A stretch of 8,652 bases of DNA, from contig JBQCDV010000264.1 of the NCBI GenBank assembly GCA_051960855.1, positions 1-8,652 of the forward strand, given 5' to 3'. Position numbers and translations under genes: made by a program. Shown here piece after piece: positions 1 through 5,657 of the stretch. The stretch's first letter is position 1. The number at the start of each line of letters is the position of its first letter. The stretch comes from JBQCDV01 sp051960855 (lineage in GTDB: Bacteria; Actinomycetota; Actinomycetes; JAJZTN01). The notes below the pieces were generated by a model. It was not told where the DNA came from. It searched no databases and saw nothing but the letters and a program-made list of their open reading frames with translations.

Positions 1-107
1 TCCGCACGGCCCGCGTCCGACAGCGCCACGTCGACCCAGCCGGTGAAGAGGTTCTTGGCGTTCCACTCGCTCTCGCCATGGCGGAGCAGCACGAGGGTTG
101 AGGTCAT
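1..107 (-). CDS. gpmA: 2,3-bisphosphoglycerate-dependent phosphoglycerate mutase, N-terminal part (cut by window edge)
   Basis: Cytosolic glycolytic enzyme that interconverts 3-phosphoglycerate and 2-phosphoglycerate through a phosphohistidine intermediate. Only the first 35 residues are present; the gene runs out of the window at base 1. The visible peptide begins MTSTLVLLRHGESEWNAKN and continues with FTGWVDVALSDAGRA. This shows the histidine-phosphatase RHGE signature at residues 9-12, with His10 the expected phospho-acceptor, followed by the SxWN and FTGW-D-LS motifs typical of the cofactor-dependent mutase. The ATG at 105-107 (reverse strand) gives the standard N-terminus for the family. 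There is no good Shine-Dalgarno, but a TAGCCT hexamer lies 6 nt upstream, so the transcript may be leaderless. It sits 71 bp downstream of the YbjN-domain gene on the same strand, as in the conserved mshA-YbjN-gpm block. Identification is firm despite the truncation. Confidence 0.93.
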   Translation of the reverse strand, partial: MTSTLVLLRHGESEWNAKNLFTGWVDVALSDAGRA

Positions 108-113
108 GAAGCC

Positions 114-119
114 AGGCTA
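114..119 (-). promoter_or_regulatory. Possible -10 element for leaderless gpmA transcription
   Basis: On the minus strand TAGCCT fits the actinobacterial -10 pattern TANNNT and is separated from the gpmA ATG by 6 nt (GGCTTC). That distance would put the transcription start at or near the start codon. No purine-rich ribosome binding site lies in between, which agrees with a leaderless mRNA. No -35 hexamer is recognisable. TANNNT is a short pattern, so this is suggestive only. Confidence 0.4.
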
Positions 120-126
120 GCGACGT

Positions 127-159
127 CCCCGACGGTGCCCGGGCGCCCGCTGCTCGGGG
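127..159. other. GC-rich inverted repeat between YbjN gene and gpmA, possible terminator
   Basis: CCCCGA (127-132) is matched by TCGGGG (154-159), and the 21-nt interior holds further self-complementary runs (GCCCGGGC at 137-144, GGGCGCCC at 141-148). It begins 20 bp after the stop codon of the YbjN gene, where a terminator or attenuator ahead of gpmA would be expected. There is no T tract. In DNA this rich in GC such pairings arise often by chance, so confidence is low. Confidence 0.25.
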
Positions 160-178
160 CTCCGCTCCGGCCTCCCCG

Positions 179-694
179 TCAGCCGCCGTCGGGCGGCGAC
201 AGGTGGCGGAAGGCTGCCAGGTTGGCGGTCGATTCCCCTCGGGCCAGCCGCCACCGCCACTCCTGGCGGATCGCCTCGGAGAAGCCGAGCTCGAGCAGGG
301 TGTTGAACGCCGAGTCGCTGGCATCGAGCAACGCACCGAGCAGGTCGTCGACGGCGTCGGCGGTCACCGCCGCCAGGGGCAGCCGCGCGACGAGGTAGAC
401 GTCGCCGAGAGAGTCCAGGGCGTAGGCCACGCCGTGCAGCCGGACGTTGCGCTGCAGGAGCCACCGGTAGAAGGCCGCGTGGTTGTCGTCCGGACGGCGG
501 ATGACGAAGGCGTTGGCCGACAGCGAGTGCTCTCCCAGCCGCAGCGAGACCGCGGTCGAGAGCTTGCGCTCCCCCGGCAGGGCGACCGCGACGTGCCACT
601 CCCCCGCCGGCTCCCACGACAGCTGGGCATCCTCGAGGCACCGCGTGACGACGTCGAGGGCTCGCTGCCTCGCGTCCTCCGAGCGACCGCTCAC
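179..694 (-). CDS. YbjN domain-containing protein
   Basis: A 171-residue soluble protein with no signal peptide or membrane segment. It resembles the actinobacterial YbjN-domain proteins (distantly like type III secretion chaperones) that lie between mshA and gpm; the M. tuberculosis counterpart I recall is Rv0487. Visible family-like features are an N-terminal helix (residues 5-24), a strand-rich middle with paired basic and acidic stretches (FVIRRPDDNHAAFYRWLLQR, about 63-82), the LGDVYLVARLPL strand (96-107), and a C-terminal helical segment of the kind ending DSAFNTLLELGF. No catalytic motif is evident and the biochemical role is unknown. The GTG start at 692-694 is chosen because GGCGGAGG sits 6 nt upstream; the ATG two bases further up reads ATG-TGA and cannot start it. 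It lies 42 bp downstream of mshA on the same strand and is probably co-transcribed with it. Confidence 0.85.
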   Translation of the reverse strand: MSGRSEDARQRALDVVTRCLEDAQLSWEPAGEWHVAVALPGERKLSTAVSLRLGEHSLSANAFVIRRPDDNHAAFYRWLLQRNVRLHGVAYALDSLGDVYLVARLPLAAVTADAVDDLLGALLDASDSAFNTLLELGFSEAIRQEWRWRLARGESTANLAAFRHLSPPDGG

Positions 695-700
695 ATCGCG

Positions 701-708
701 CCTCCGCC
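701..708 (-). promoter_or_regulatory. Ribosome binding site for the YbjN-domain gene
   Basis: GGCGGAGG on the minus strand, with the GGAGG core 6 nt from the GTG at 694. It fixes the start codon of the YbjN gene and indicates that this gene is translated from its own site after mshA. Confidence 0.75.
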
Positions 709-736
709 GCCAGCCGTCGGCCGCCGTCGCCCGCGC

Positions 737-2086
737 TCAGCGCCCGACGGCGAGAAGCTCGGAGCCGCGGTCGGCCATCGCGTCGGCGTACACATCGACC
801 ATCGCCGCCGCCGTCGCCGCCCACCCGAACCGCTCGGCGTGACGGCGAGCGCCACGCGCGAGGCGCTGCCGGAGGGCGGTGTCGCCGACGATGTCGGCGA
901 GGGCGTCGGCCCAGCGGGCCGGATCGTGCCCGTCGACGAGCAGGCCGGAGACACCGTCGCTCACCGCGGTCGGGAGTCCCCCGACGCGGGTCGCCACCAC
1001 CGGCGTCCCGCACGCCTGCGACTCGAGCGCGACGAGCCCGAAGGACTCGTTGTGACTGGGGACGACCGTGGCGTCAGCCGCGGAGTACCAGAGGGGAAGC
1101 TCCGAGCGTGAAACGGGCGGCTCGAAGCGCACGAGGTCGGCGACGCCGAGCTGGTGCGCCAGCCGCGACAACGACTCCGGCTCGGCCAGGCCGCGGCCCG
1201 AGGGGCCGCCGATGACCGCGACGACGAGCCGCGACCGCAGCGAGGGGTCGCGGGCGACGAGCTCGGCGGCAGCCCGGACGAGGACGTCGGGCGCCTTGAG
1301 GGGCTGGATGCGGCCGACGAACAGCAGCACGAGGGCGTCGTTCGGGAGTCCGAGCAGCTCGCGGGCAGCGGCGGTGCCGCGCGGCTGGAACGTGGACAGG
1401 TCGACGCCGGGCGACACGGTGACGACCCGCGACGGGTCGGCACCGTAGAGGTCGACGAGCTGGCGCGCCTCCTCGTCGGTGTTGGCCACGAGCCGGTCCG
1501 CGGCCTCCACCACCTGCGTCTCCCCGATGACGCGCGCGTCCGGCTCGGGCGCGTCGTCCGCGGCGAGCGCGGTGTTCTTGACCCGCGCCATGGTGTGCAT
1601 GGTGTGCACGAGCGGGACGCCCCACCGCTCCGCGGCCAGCCAGCCGACCTGGCCGGAGAGCCAGTAGTGGCTGTGCACGAGGTCGTAGTAGCCGGGCTCG
1701 TGGGCCGCCTCGGCACGCAGGACCCCCGCCGTGAAGGCGCACAGCTGGCTCGGCAGGTCCTCCTTGGCCAGACCCTCGTAAGGGCCGGCGGTCACGTGGC
1801 GCACCAGGACACCGGGTGCGAGCTCCACACGAGGCGGCAGCCCGCTGCTGCTGGCCCGCGTGAACACCTCCACCTCGATGTCCAGCGCCGCGAGCCGGGT
1901 GGCGAGCTCAACGACGTAGACGTTGAGTCCGCCGGCGTCGCCCGTGCCCGGCTGGTGCAGAGGGGAGGTGTGGACGCTGAGCATCGCGACCCGCCGCGGC
2001 AGCCGGTGGCCCCCGGAGGAGCGGACGGCGAGAGGTACGCGAGGACCGCGCAGCGGCGTGGCCACTGACGCCGGCTTCTTGCCCAC
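737..2086 (-). CDS. mshA: D-inositol-3-phosphate glycosyltransferase MshA (mycothiol synthesis)
   Basis: First step of mycothiol synthesis: transfer of GlcNAc from UDP-GlcNAc to 1D-myo-inositol-3-phosphate. It is a 449-residue GT-B fold enzyme of family GT4, the usual MshA length. The N-terminal acceptor domain has LSVHTSPLHQPGTGDAGG (about 36-53) and LVHSHYWLSGQVGWL (136-150), both close to known MshA proteins. The C-terminal donor domain has VGRIQPLKAPD (257-267), with Arg259 and Lys264 as expected nucleotide-sugar diphosphate contacts, and the E-x7-E motif Glu347/Glu355 in NESFGLVALESQACGTPVV. The GTG at 2084-2086 is preferred because AGGGGTGGGG lies just upstream; the ATG at 1982-1984 would remove 34 poorly conserved residues and is the alternative. 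It is divergent from the SDR gene (109 bp apart) and followed by the YbjN gene. Identification is very secure; only the start is debatable. Confidence 0.95.
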   Translation of the reverse strand: MGKKPASVATPLRGPRVPLAVRSSGGHRLPRRVAMLSVHTSPLHQPGTGDAGGLNVYVVELATRLAALDIEVEVFTRASSSGLPPRVELAPGVLVRHVTAGPYEGLAKEDLPSQLCAFTAGVLRAEAAHEPGYYDLVHSHYWLSGQVGWLAAERWGVPLVHTMHTMARVKNTALAADDAPEPDARVIGETQVVEAADRLVANTDEEARQLVDLYGADPSRVVTVSPGVDLSTFQPRGTAAARELLGLPNDALVLLFVGRIQPLKAPDVLVRAAAELVARDPSLRSRLVVAVIGGPSGRGLAEPESLSRLAHQLGVADLVRFEPPVSRSELPLWYSAADATVVPSHNESFGLVALESQACGTPVVATRVGGLPTAVSDGVSGLLVDGHDPARWADALADIVGDTALRQRLARGARRHAERFGWAATAAAMVDVYADAMADRGSELLAVGR

Positions 2087-2090
2087 GTAA

Positions 2091-2100
2091 CCCCACCCCT
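2091..2100 (-). promoter_or_regulatory. Ribosome binding site supporting the GTG start of mshA
   Basis: AGGGGTGGGG on the minus strand ends 4 nt from the GTG at 2086, with its AGGGG part 9 nt away. No comparable purine run precedes the ATG at 1984, so this site favours the longer MshA with a 34-residue N-terminal extension. Confidence 0.55.
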
Positions 2101-2183
2101 CGCTGCCGCTGCCTGACTCGCCGAGAGAGCAACCGCCGTCGATCCTCCGACATTCCGGCCGCTGGCGCCTGTTGGACGCGTGC

Positions 2184-2198
2184 CACCATGACCTGGTG
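2184..2198. promoter_or_regulatory. Small dyad over the SDR start codon
   Basis: CACCA-TGACC-TGGTG is a 5-bp inverted repeat with a 5-nt spacer; its right arm contains the GTG start of the SDR gene. Within it, CACCAT (2184-2189) lies 6 nt before the GTG and could act as a weak -10 for a leaderless transcript. The arms are short and this may be chance. Confidence 0.2.
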
Positions 2199-2966
2199 AC
2201 CTCTGCCGACTCCCCCGCCCCCGCCTCCCCCCGTCCGGTCGCCGTCGTCACCGGAGCGAGCAGCGGCATCGGCGCCGCCACCGCCCGACGGCTGGCGCAG
2301 GAGGGCTTCGAGGTCGTGGTCGCCGCGCGCCGCGTCGAACGGCTGCAGCAGCTGGCCGAGGAGATCGGCGGCCGGGCCATCGAGCTCGACGTCACGAACG
2401 ACGCTGCTGTGGCCGAGCTGGTCACCTCGCTGACCCACTGCGAGCTGCTCGTCAACAACGCCGGCGGCGCGTGGGGCATGGACCCCGTCGAGAAGGCGTC
2501 GGTCGCTGACTGGCAGCGCATGTACGAGGTCAACGTGCTGGGGACGCTGCGCATGACGCAGGCTCTCGTCCCAATGCTCGCCGAGTCCGGCCGCGGCCAC
2601 GTCGTCTGCGTGACCTCCACGGCCGCGCGGATCGTCTACGAGGGCGGCGCGGGCTACACGGCGGCCAAGCACGCCCAGGCTGCTCTCGTCGAGACCCTGC
2701 GACTGGAGCTCAACGGCCGGCCCGTGCGGGTCACGGAGATCGCGCCGGGCATGGTGAAGACCGAGGAGTTCTCCCTCAACCGGTTCGGCGGCGACGAGGA
2801 GCGCGCGGCCAAGGTCTACCAGGGCGTCGACGAGCCCCTGGTCGCCGACGACATCGCCGACTGCATCGCCTGGTGCGTCACCCGTCCGCCGCACGTCGAC
2901 ATCGACCTGCTCGTCGTCAAGCCGCTCGCGCAGGCCGCCCAGCACAAAGTCGACCGCCGCGGATAA
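2196..2966 (+). CDS. SDR family NAD(P)-dependent oxidoreductase (YdfG-like)
   Basis: A 256-residue classical short-chain dehydrogenase/reductase, a cytosolic Rossmann-fold enzyme that oxidises or reduces hydroxyl/carbonyl groups; the substrate is unknown. Motifs in order: cofactor-binding TGASSGIG (19-26), an Arg pair at 45-46 after the second strand (favours NADP), Asp65 in ELDVT, NNAG (87-90), and the catalytic tetrad Asn113, Ser141, Tyr154 and Lys158 (YTAAK), then APGMVKTEEF (183-192). The region VDEPLVADDIADCIAWCVTR with PPHVDID resembles YdfG-type 3-hydroxy acid dehydrogenases. The GTG at 2196 gives a natural N-terminus; a TTG at 2172 would add eight unlike residues. No Shine-Dalgarno is seen. 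It diverges from mshA, as Rv0484c does near mshA in M. tuberculosis. Its last five codons and stop lie inside a 30-bp tandem repeat, so the C-terminal VDRRG may be a recent feature. Confidence 0.9.
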   Translation: MTSADSPAPASPRPVAVVTGASSGIGAATARRLAQEGFEVVVAARRVERLQQLAEEIGGRAIELDVTNDAAVAELVTSLTHCELLVNNAGGAWGMDPVEKASVADWQRMYEVNVLGTLRMTQALVPMLAESGRGHVVCVTSTAARIVYEGGAGYTAAKHAQAALVETLRLELNGRPVRVTEIAPGMVKTEEFSLNRFGGDEERAAKVYQGVDEPLVADDIADCIAWCVTRPPHVDIDLLVVKPLAQAAQHKVDRRG

Positions 2967-3020
2967 TCCCGCAGCAACGTGGACCGCCGCGGATAATCCC
3001 GCAGCAACGTGGACCGCCGG
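2949..3020 (+). repeat. 30-bp tandem repeat, about 2.4 copies, spanning the SDR stop codon
   Basis: Copy 1 (2949-2978) and copy 2 (2979-3008) differ at a single base (GTC versus GTG at the third base); a partial third copy runs 3009-3019/3020. Each full unit contains GACCGCCGCGGATAATCCCG and ends GCAGCAAC. Copy 1 encodes the last residues VDRRG and the TAA stop of the SDR gene; because 30 is a multiple of three, copy 2 repeats VDRRG-stop in the same frame after SRSN. The block fills almost all of the 69-bp gap to the first ABC permease gene and ends directly before its -10-like TAGGCT. Confidence 0.95.
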
Positions 3021-3026
3021 TAGGCT
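3021..3026 (+). promoter_or_regulatory. Probable -10 element of the ABC transporter operon
   Basis: TAGGCT matches the actinobacterial -10 pattern TANNNT and stands 9 nt before the GTG at 3036 (interval CTCTCCCGC plus TT). No Shine-Dalgarno precedes that GTG, so a leaderless or nearly leaderless mRNA is likely. It immediately follows the tandem repeat, so any -35 contacts would fall within repeat copy 2; no -35 consensus is recognisable there. Confidence 0.5.
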
Positions 3027-3035
3027 CTCCCGCTT

Positions 3036-3875
3036 GTGCCCACCGCGCTCGCCGTCCCGCTGGCGCTGGCAGCCGCCGGCTTCCGGCGGTGGTCGACCTA
3101 CCGCTCGGCGGTAGCGGCTGGCATCTTCGTCAACTCGGTCTTCGGCTACGTCCGGTCCAGCATCCTGCTGGCCGCGGCGACTGCCGCCGGGGGCAGCTTC
3201 GCCGGCTACGACCCGAGCGCGGTGGTCACCTACACGTTTCTCGGGCAGGCGCTGATCGCCGTCGTGCACGTCTTCGGCTGGAACGAGCTCGCCCTGCGCG
3301 TCCGCACCGGCGACATCGCCGTCGACCTGTCCAGGCCCGTCGACCTGCAGCTGGCGTGGCTGGCCGCCGACCTCGGTCGGGCCGCGCTGCAGCTGCTGGC
3401 CCGCGGCGTCCCGACCATGCTGCTCGGTGTGGCGTTCGTGACCGTCGGGCTCCCCGCGGCCGGGAGCGACCTCTCCCTGCAGCTGCCCGCGACGCCGGCT
3501 CTCGCTGCGGCGTTCGTCCTGTCGATGGGGTTGGCGGTCACGGTGTCCTTCGCCGCGCGGTTCCTGCTCAACCTGGTCGCGTTCTGGACCGTCGAGATCC
3601 GCGGCTTCCTCAGCTTCTACGTGCTCACGTCCAACCTGCTCATGGGCCTGGTCGTGCCGGTGCAGGCGTTTCCCGACGGTGTGCGCGCGCTGGTCTACGC
3701 CACGCCGTTCCCGGCGATGCTGCAGGCGCCCATCGACGTCTGGACCGGCCGCGGCCTCGGCCCGTCCGCTGCCGGCACCCTGGCCGTGCAGGCGGGCTGG
3801 GCGGCCGCCCTGCTGCTGCTGGGGCGCTGGGTCCTCTCCCGCGGCACCCGTCGGCTGGTGGTGCAGGGTGGCTAG
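3036..3875 (+). CDS. ABC-2 type transporter permease, subunit 1
   Basis: A 279-residue integral membrane protein with about six hydrophobic segments (roughly 24-47, 61-81, 115-139, 153-180, 190-210 and 244-267). It resembles the uncharacterised ABC-2 permeases of the COG4587/COG3694 type (Pfam ABC2_membrane_6). Family-like signatures are the cytosolic loop RVRTGDIAVDLSRPVD (88-103) and AFWTVEIRGF (182-191). It shares both with subunit 2 (RSGRLDVLLLRPL and AFWVVEGREF), so the two are paralogous halves of a heterodimeric channel. With the downstream ATPase it should form an exporter in the cytoplasmic membrane; the substrate cannot be told from sequence. The GTG at 3036 is the first sensible start; no ribosome binding site precedes it, but TAGGCT does. 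Its stop overlaps the start of subunit 2, the mark of a translationally coupled operon. Confidence 0.88.
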   Translation: MPTALAVPLALAAAGFRRWSTYRSAVAAGIFVNSVFGYVRSSILLAAATAAGGSFAGYDPSAVVTYTFLGQALIAVVHVFGWNELALRVRTGDIAVDLSRPVDLQLAWLAADLGRAALQLLARGVPTMLLGVAFVTVGLPAAGSDLSLQLPATPALAAAFVLSMGLAVTVSFAARFLLNLVAFWTVEIRGFLSFYVLTSNLLMGLVVPVQAFPDGVRALVYATPFPAMLQAPIDVWTGRGLGPSAAGTLAVQAGWAAALLLLGRWVLSRGTRRLVVQGG

Positions 3876-4662
3876 CGCCTACCGCGCTCTGCTGGGCAGC
3901 CGGCTCGCCGCCCAGGTCAGCTACCGCGCGTCCTTCGTCACCGACGTGGCCAGCCAGGTGTGGCTCGGCGCCGTCGACCTCGCCGAGATCCTCGTCATCT
4001 TCACTCAGGTCCGGGCGCTCGGCGGCCTCGATGTGCAGGCGGCCCTCGTCGTCTACGCGCTGGCGACTGTGGGCTTCAGCCTGGCTGACGCCCTCGTCGG
4101 CCACCTCGACGACCTGCCCGTCTACGTGCGCTCCGGGCGGCTCGACGTGCTGCTGCTGCGTCCGCTGCCCCTCCTCGCGCAAGTGGTGCTCGAGGATCTG
4201 TCACTGCGGCGGCTCGGGCGCGCTCTGACGGCGCTGGTCGTGCTGGCCGTGGTCCTCACCCGCGCGCCGGTCGACTGGACCCTGCCGCACGTCGCCCTGC
4301 TCGTGCTCTCACCGCTGGTCGGCTGTGTCGTCTTCTCCGCGATCTTCGTCGCCGGCTCGAGCATCGCCTTCTGGGTGGTCGAGGGCCGGGAGTTCTCCAA
4401 CGCCTTCACCTACGGCGGCCACTATGTCGCCGAGTTCCCCCTCGGAGCCCTGGCCGTGCCGCTGCGCCGCTTCTTCACCTTCGTCGTGCCCGCGGCCTTT
4501 ACGGCCTATCTCCCGGCTGTCGCGATCCTCGACCTGCCCGAGCCCACCGGCCTGTCCCCCGCCCTCGTGTGGCTCGCTCCCGCTGTAGCCGCCGCCGCCT
4601 GGCTCGTGGCGCTGCTGGTGTGGCGCGCGGGTGTCCGCCGCTACACCGGAGCCGGCTCATGA
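3868..4662 (+). CDS. ABC-2 type transporter permease, subunit 2
   Basis: A 264-residue membrane protein, partner of the preceding permease, with hydrophobic segments near 25-47, 57-78, 118-132, 140-165, 186-222 and 232-252. It begins VASAYRALLGSRLAAQVSYR, a typical family N-terminus (short amphipathic helix then YRxSF before helix 1). It carries the cytosolic motif RSGRLDVLLLRPLPLL (88-103) and AFWVVEGREFSNAF (167-180). The GTG at 3868 is chosen because it begins at the family N-terminus and overlaps the upstream stop in GTGGCTAG (8-bp overlap), which implies translational coupling; the frame is open further upstream but there it overlaps the first permease deeply. Its own stop TGA overlaps the ATPase start (ATGA). 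Family assignment is good; substrate unknown. Confidence 0.88.
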   Translation: MASAYRALLGSRLAAQVSYRASFVTDVASQVWLGAVDLAEILVIFTQVRALGGLDVQAALVVYALATVGFSLADALVGHLDDLPVYVRSGRLDVLLLRPLPLLAQVVLEDLSLRRLGRALTALVVLAVVLTRAPVDWTLPHVALLVLSPLVGCVVFSAIFVAGSSIAFWVVEGREFSNAFTYGGHYVAEFPLGALAVPLRRFFTFVVPAAFTAYLPAVAILDLPEPTGLSPALVWLAPAVAAAAWLVALLVWRAGVRRYTGAGS

Positions 4663-5657
4663 CGCCGAACGACGCCGCGAGCGCGGAGGTCCTCGTCGCG
4701 GTGCGCGGTCTGCGGCGGGAGTTCGAACGACGCAGCGGGCGGTTCCGCCGCCGTCGTGAGGTCGTCGTCGCCGTCGACGGCATCGACCTGACGATCCGGC
4801 GCGGCGAGGCCGTCGGCTACCTGGGACCCAACGGGGCGGGCAAGTCCACGACGATCAAGCTGCTGACCGGGATCCTCGTGCCCACCGCCGGTCAGGTCCG
4901 GGTCTGCGATCTGGACCCGGTGACTCAGCGCCGCGCGCTCGCCCGGCGCCTCGGTGTGGTCTTCGGGCAGCGCTCGCAGCTGTGGTGGGACCTGCCGCTG
5001 CGAGAGAGCTTCCGGCTCCTCGCCGCCATCCACGGTCTCGAAGACGCCCGGTGGCGAGCACGGATAGCCGAGCTCGACGAGCGACTGCAGCTGGCGCCGT
5101 TCCTGGACCAGCCGGTGCGCGCCCTCAGCCTGGGCCAGCGCATGCGCGGGGAGGTCGCCGCTGCCCTGCTGCATCAGCCGCCCCTGCTCGTCCTCGACGA
5201 ACCGACGATCGGGCTGGACCTGACGAGCAAGGAGGCGCTGCGCGCGCTGCTGCAGTCGGAGCGGCAGACGCACGGCACCACGATCCTGCTCACGACCCAC
5301 GACCTGCCAGACATCGAGCGGCTGTGCGACCGCCTGCTCGTCATCGACCGGGGCCAGGTCGCCTTCGACGGGACCCCGGCCGGGCTCGGCGCCGAGGTGG
5401 GCGTGCGACGGGTCCTCACCGTCGAGCTGGAGGAGGCCGTCGCACCGCTCGTGGTGGAGGGGGCGGAGGTCATCGCGGTCGAAGCCGGCGGCCTCCGGCA
5501 GCGTCTGGCCTTCGTACCCGAGCAGGTCACGGCGGCAGCTGTCATCGCCGGGGTGAGCGCACAGGCCGCCGTGCGCGACCTCGCGCTGTCAGAGCCGGCG
5601 ATCGAGGACGTGGTCCGGGAGCTCTACTCCCGCGCGGCCGCCTCCGACCGGGACTGA
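4659..5657 (+). CDS. ABC transporter ATP-binding protein (COG4586-like)
   Basis: A 332-residue cytosolic ATPase that powers the two preceding permeases. Motifs: Walker A GPNGAGKST (56-64), Q-loop Gln104 within VVFGQRSQLWWDLP, signature LSLGQ (156-160), Walker B LLVLD with Glu181, D-loop GLD (185-187) and switch His214 (TTHD). The FGQRSQLWWDLP stretch and the roughly 90-residue C-terminal extension after the nucleotide-binding domain are typical of the COG4586 group that partners COG4587/COG3694 permeases. All catalytic residues are intact. The ATG at 4659 overlaps the previous stop as ATGA. The last 34 bp overlap the 3' end of the convergent PAP2 gene, so the ELYSRAAASDRD tail is coded opposite the PAP2 tail. 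Export rather than import is inferred from the ABC-2 permeases and the lack of a binding-protein gene. Confidence 0.93.
   Translation: MTPNDAASAEVLVAVRGLRREFERRSGRFRRRREVVVAVDGIDLTIRRGEAVGYLGPNGAGKSTTIKLLTGILVPTAGQVRVCDLDPVTQRRALARRLGVVFGQRSQLWWDLPLRESFRLLAAIHGLEDARWRARIAELDERLQLAPFLDQPVRALSLGQRMRGEVAAALLHQPPLLVLDEPTIGLDLTSKEALRALLQSERQTHGTTILLTTHDLPDIERLCDRLLVIDRGQVAFDGTPAGLGAEVGVRRVLTVELEEAVAPLVVEGAEVIAVEAGGLRQRLAFVPEQVTAAAVIAGVSAQAAVRDLALSEPAIEDVVRELYSRAAASDRD

Noticed and set aside
203..1111. Long open frame on the plus strand opposite the YbjN gene and the end of mshA
   Set aside because: Arg/Pro/Gly/Val-rich composition with no recognisable motif; it is the antisense shadow of well-identified genes in high-GC DNA.
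1154..2068. Long plus-strand open frame opposite mshA
   Set aside because: Low-complexity charged composition and complete overlap with mshA, whose motifs are unambiguous.
2172..2195. TTG start for the SDR giving eight more residues
   Set aside because: The added MDACHHDL has no family resemblance and no ribosome binding site precedes the TTG; the GTG at 2196 fits better, though translation start is not proven.
2087..2620. N-terminal extension of the mshA frame up to 2620
   Set aside because: The extra 178 residues lie antisense to the SDR gene and resemble no MshA; the GTG at 2086 has a good ribosome binding site.
2992..2997. GATAAT in repeat copy 2 as the main -10 of the ABC operon
   Set aside because: It occurs identically in copy 1 inside the SDR coding sequence, has no -35 at proper spacing, and TAGGCT at 3021 is better placed relative to the start codon.
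2949..3020. CRISPR array
   Set aside because: The 30-bp units are directly contiguous with no variable spacers, and no cas gene is present.
1908..3269. 453-codon minus-strand open frame across the SDR gene
   Set aside because: It lies antisense to the SDR gene and its sequence is repetitive Gly/Arg/Asp without domains; the SDR tetrad proves the plus-strand reading.
2873..4228. 451-codon plus-strand open frame across permease 1
   Set aside because: Arg/Pro-rich frame-shifted shadow of the permeases; the hydrophobic helices and family motifs are in the other frames.
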